Below, piece by piece: positions 60,414 through 64,000 of a stretch of 64,000 nucleotides of DNA. Both the position numbers and the translations under genes were made by a program. The notes under the pieces are model-generated. The model saw only the letters and a program-made list of their open reading frames with translations, ran no database searches and had not been told where the DNA came from. Origin of the DNA: Adiantum capillus-veneris (Eukaryota; Streptophyta; Polypodiopsida; Polypodiales; Pteridaceae). The stretch covers positions 67,875,912 through 67,939,911 of the forward strand of contig CM043963.1 of the NCBI GenBank assembly GCA_014529385.2, in the 5' to 3' direction. The stretch's first letter is position 1. Every line of letters starts with the position of its first letter.

Positions 60414-60463
<50 letters not shown>
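59966..60463. repeat. Block X copy 2 framed by (CT)n tracts
   Basis: (CT)n at 59966-60020, block X at 60031-60324, (CT)n to about 60375, and a further CT run at 60417-60463. Block X matches 14476-14766 over nearly its full length. Confidence 0.8.
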
Positions 60464-60466
<3 letters not shown>

Positions 60467-60469
60467 GCA

Positions 60470-60655
60470 AGAAATGTAAAGCCATGTGAAGTTGTGAAAT
60501 GAAAGGTGAAATAAAAAGAACTAGTTAATATATGTGTGTGTGTATAGAATTTATTAGAATTATGCAAGGTGAAGCTTCACTTTAACATTCTAAAACAGTA
60601 GAATGCAAAAAGAAACACGTGTGTGTGTGTGTGTAAAATTTACTAAAATTAAAAT
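60470..60655. repeat. Block Y, third copy of the 52.2/53.4-kb repeat
   Basis: Runs AAGAAATGTAAAGCCATGTG through TATAGAATTTATTAGAATTA to AAAATTTACTAAAATTA, as at 53370-53560. It is cut by the LINE fragment beginning about 60656. Confidence 0.75.
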
Positions 60656-61659
60656 AATAATTTTGAATTGGAGCCGAAGTTGGTTCTTAACCACCCATCC
60701 AACAGAATCCTTGGGATTAGAATCAGATAGGAAGGGCATCCCTTCACCATTGTGAATGTGTATGGCCCTTGCAATGCAAAGGAAAGAGCTAAACTATGGA
60801 TGCATCTTAGAGATACTCCTATTGAAGGGGAGTGGCTATTGGTTGGCGACTTTAATATGGTAGAAAAGAGCAGGGATAGAACAGGATCCTCCAGTATGCT
60901 GGCTGGCACAGAAAGATCTAAATGTCAAAGTTTTTGTGAAAAGTGGGCAATGATGTACTTATGGGAAGTTGTCCCATGGAACAACACGCCTAGTTTCACC
61001 TACATAAGCCTCCAGTATGCCCACACTGCCTCTAGGCTGGACAGATGCTATTGCTCGCACTAAGCTGACTGGGTATCGGCGTTGATGGAGATGAAGGTAG
61101 TCCCAACAAAAAGCCTTTCGGATCACATTCCTCTGCACAAACATTTTAAGAAGAATAAAGAAGAGGAGAAAACCCCAAGAGGTGGGAAAAAACTGGCACA
61201 CCTATTCAAAGATCCTCTTTTCAGGAATCTAACCAAGAAAGCACTGGGTAAGCTCAAAAAATATGTCGACCTCAACAAACACAATGCGTGGGACCTCTTT
61301 GCTAGGAGCATCCAGAAAGCAATCAAAACCGCGGGCCCTCGAATCAAGAAAGCTAGGGAGGTTCCCCTTATGCATCTTACAGCGGAGGTACAATCGCTTA
61401 CCTCCATAAAAGCCAATGGGCATGCTACTAAGGAGGAGCACACACGATGGCTTGAAGCCAAATCTAACCTTGCTAATGAGCAGTTAGAAGATATTAGAAA
61501 GGCAAGGTTTCTCTCCAGGGAGACTTTTCTTCAACCTGAAGCCTCTAATCAAGCTCAGTTTTTTAGGGCTTTAAAAATCAAGAAGAGCCGGGGCCTCGTC
61601 CGCTCGCTCGATGATGAGAAAGGGACAATAGTTCATAACTTAGTCAAATGGTTGGTCTG
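60656..61659 (+). pseudogene. L1-type LINE ORF2 fragment (endonuclease to linker)
   Basis: Reads VNVYGPCNAKERAKLWMHLR, LLVGDFNMVE and RLDRCYCSH. After one in-frame TAA (61061-61063, in place of the Gln common here) it continues ADWVSALMEMKVVPTKSLSD and a basic linker ending HNLVKWLV. These are the last endonuclease motifs (GDFNMVE, SDH) and the region before the reverse transcriptase of plant L1 elements. Both ends are cut: block Y on the left, an LTR-like sequence on the right. Confidence 0.85.
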
Positions 61660-62250
61660 ATGTTGAGCTATCTTAGTCAAATCATTGGACGGCCAGAGAC
61701 CTTGTTATGGAATTGATATTTATCCATTTATTGCAGCTGACAGGTGGCAAAAGCATTAGCAGATAATGGATTATGCAGAAGGATATTATATTTTATGTAT
61801 ATTTGATTATTCAAGTGCTCTTTTATGAGCTTTGGCCATTTATGACCGGCCGGCCAGTTTGTAACCAATTTGACCATTCAAGAAATCTATATAACAAATA
61901 CGTGCAAGAGGAAAATGGTGACTCTTGCATGGGGGGAGATTGCACCCAGTGTCTGCGTTACTCTTCTCACCTCTCCTCTCTTCTCTCTAGCATGCTGGCG
62001 TAGCACTCCCTTCTAGGAGGTGCGTCTGCACGCGCTCTCTTGCCCTCTCCTGCTCTCTGTCTCTCTCTTATCGTGTACGGCTTGGAGTAGGTGCAAAGAC
62101 GGTTTCCAGGTATGTCAATTAGTCTGTTTTATGGTTTGTAGTATGCTATTTCGGATATTTTGCAGGGAACTCCACGCCTTCGGCTGTAGCAGTGGTATCA
62201 GAGCAGTGGAAACTATCTTGGAATTAGTAATTACTGCTAAGGAAGAATGG
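61660..62250 (+). mobile_element. LTR-element 5' end fragment
   Basis: Primer site TGGTATCAGAGC at 62193-62204 follows ...TGTAGCA at 62191. A TATATAA word near 61888 and a TG start near 61660 would give an LTR of about 530 bp. The partner LTR and coding parts are not in the window, so family is unknown; the element is a fragment. Confidence 0.45.
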
Positions 62251-64000
62251 ATACCCAGATAACAAGAGCAGTGATGAATATAGCTAAGTTATTTGAACTT
62301 TTTCATTCAATATATACGGATGTAGGTGTATGTTTTGTGGGAAAAGATGCTTGTAATGCAAATATTTTTAAATTATAAGTTGAATGTGTACAAACAAACC
62401 AAATTTTTAATTAGCAAGCTTGGTAGGATAATTGTTTACATTAATTCTTAATCGTGTATAATACACTTGCTTATAGAGTACATAGCATGAGAGATAATAG
62501 GAGGTTGGAATGAGGTTCAATATTTTAGTATTAGTTTGTCTATTGCCGGTAGGAAGGGGACAAAGACATTGTGAACTTGTCAAAGTGACCATGCCTACCT
62601 ATTGCGCTAGAGGAGCTGTAAAGAAATAGAAGAATGAAGAAAAAACGCGTCTTTTGCAATGCCCTTAATCACTATCACTTTGATCCTTAAGCTTTGAGGA
62701 TATATGATCCGAGAAGGCTGTGTAGAGGTATTTTGTGTGCAATGAACTCATCCTCTGTTCCTAAAGGAGTAGCCGACCTAGGCTGTCGATTGTGGTGCGA
62801 ACCCACACTAATACCCACAGATTCAGAGTAAGGTAATTCAAAAAAATAAATGAATTGTACATTATTCGTTGCGGCCAGCATGCAAGCTGGAAGTTCATCT
62901 CTATCATGGAAGCATTGAGCCCATGGAAAACTACACAAGGCCTCTACGGACCCACATAACTCAATCGTCAGGCAGCAGCATGGATATTGGGCACTGGCTA
63001 GCAGCGATATGTCTGCGTGTATAGTCCGATAGCAGACACATCCCCATCCGGTAATATAATGGAACGTTGTCAGGAGTTTTTTGGAGCAAGGGATTGCGCA
63101 TATGTACATACACATGCATGGTGCATCAAATAAATAATTGCCCATTTTTCAGAGCCAGGTGGTTACGTGGGGCCCACATGTGTACAGGTAGGACAGGATG
63201 TACATAGTGCATCGATTTTCACTATTACCAGTACCACTGTGTTTTTTCTACAATAAGGAGGAGTTGGTAGCGCGTAAAACTTCTCGAAGAAGCTATCCGC
63301 GGGCCGACGACATCAGGTAAGCAGGTGCATCAGATGGCATCTAGTGGCGTCAGGAGGGTGAACGAGGTCAATATTTGCACGCGGATGAGGACGGACACAA
63401 CGTGGGTGTTTTCTTGTGAGAGTTATGCAGAAAGGTCATCATTAGGACCACTTTTTGGGGCCACTTCACGTGGTTGCGAGACGCATTATTGAAAAGAAAT
63501 GAGTGCCAGGTGTGCGAATGATGCAAAAAGGTGACAACTATGCACTGCGAGGTTAGTTTATGGCCTGTTCGGGGTCCGTTTGAGGTCATCGAAAAGGCCA
63601 AGGGTGCCCAAGTAATAAAGCTAAGTGTGAGAACTGAAAAACAAGAGAGAAGACCAGAACAAACGTGGAGAAGAGACGAGGAACAGCCGCAGGTGTGTTT
63701 TTGGGGTTTTTGTAGCCTGTTTTGGCCGTAAACTGCTCATCCGAGGTCGGATTTGAGCACTTTGACATTGTAGATTGGGGTTTTGGACCGTTCCGAAAGC
63801 GATGGCGCTGTCCATTTTGCCAAATTCCTCACTCTTTTTCTGTTGTTTTTCTGTGTAATCTTCTCCGGTGAGTGAAGCCTCTGCTTAACTTTGTGGTTGT
63901 ATCTGGTGTATTTCTTCAATATTGTGTGAGCTATTTGCCCCACTGGTGTTGGCCCAAGCTCAATTGTATCTAAACATAAAAAATTCTCCTCTTTTGAGCT
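62251..64000. other. No recognised feature
   Basis: About 1.75 kb. A 152-codon open stretch on the minus strand (62687-63145) has no recognisable domain or plausible codon pattern. The segment near 63730-63770 shares GCTCATCCGA...CGATTT with the leader of the LINE at 55.23 kb. That phrase I have seen described only loosely in plant repeat DNA, so it may be element-derived. Confidence 0.35.

Noticed and set aside
62687-63145. 152-codon minus-strand frame as a gene
   Set aside because: No domain, signal or conserved motif; length possible by chance in this composition.

Overview
The window looks like a repeat-rich stretch of a land-plant nuclear genome. I find no intact host gene. The only host-derived coding material is a decayed tandem array of PLS-type pentatricopeptide (PPR) units with MYAKCG, WNALIAG and ACGSTQDADMGTKIH-like motifs. 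This very regular style is common in PPR families of seed-free plants. Together with plant-type Copia, Gypsy, L1 and Helitron elements and very long CT/GA/CA microsatellites, it suggests a large genome such as a fern's; that lineage call is inference.

Layout. 1-11690: PPR pseudogene array, split at 1484-6702 by a young Copia element on the minus strand with a perfect 5-base target duplication. 11743-15225: AT-rich sequence, a probable short Helitron, microsatellites, a 35-base G run and a dispersed repeat (block X). 15226-26901: a 5'-truncated L1-type LINE (minus) with a 13-base target duplication. It was split by an LTR element with 174-bp LTRs (15752-26416), which was itself invaded by a second Copia element (18358-23527). 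26915-29119: Helitron ends and another LINE fragment. 29120-45932: a Rep-helicase Helitron (minus) entered by a Gypsy element with 2.6-kb LTRs (30377-41147) and by a 1976-bp unclassified insertion with an 8-base target duplication (43702-45677). 45935-49530: an old Gypsy fossil with its parts in opposite orientations. 50544-54163: a 171-bp tandem repeat, a 1.1-kb tandem duplication and a 242-bp Helitron present in only one of the two copies. 55186-59817: a nearly whole LINE with two reading frames. 60.0-62.2 kb: repeat blocks, an L1 fragment and an LTR-element 5' end. 62.25-64 kb: nothing recognised.

The most unusual signal is a pair of related ~70-residue modules of unknown family. They occur upstream of gag in the Gypsy element (33061-33513) and again, in swapped order and on the other strand, in the unclassified insertion (43839-44323). 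The Gypsy copy is followed by a second tandem pair of ~130-180-residue unknown modules (33548-34535). The history that can be read is one of layered insertion: host PPR array, then LINE/Helitron, then LTR elements, with microsatellites seeded at element edges.
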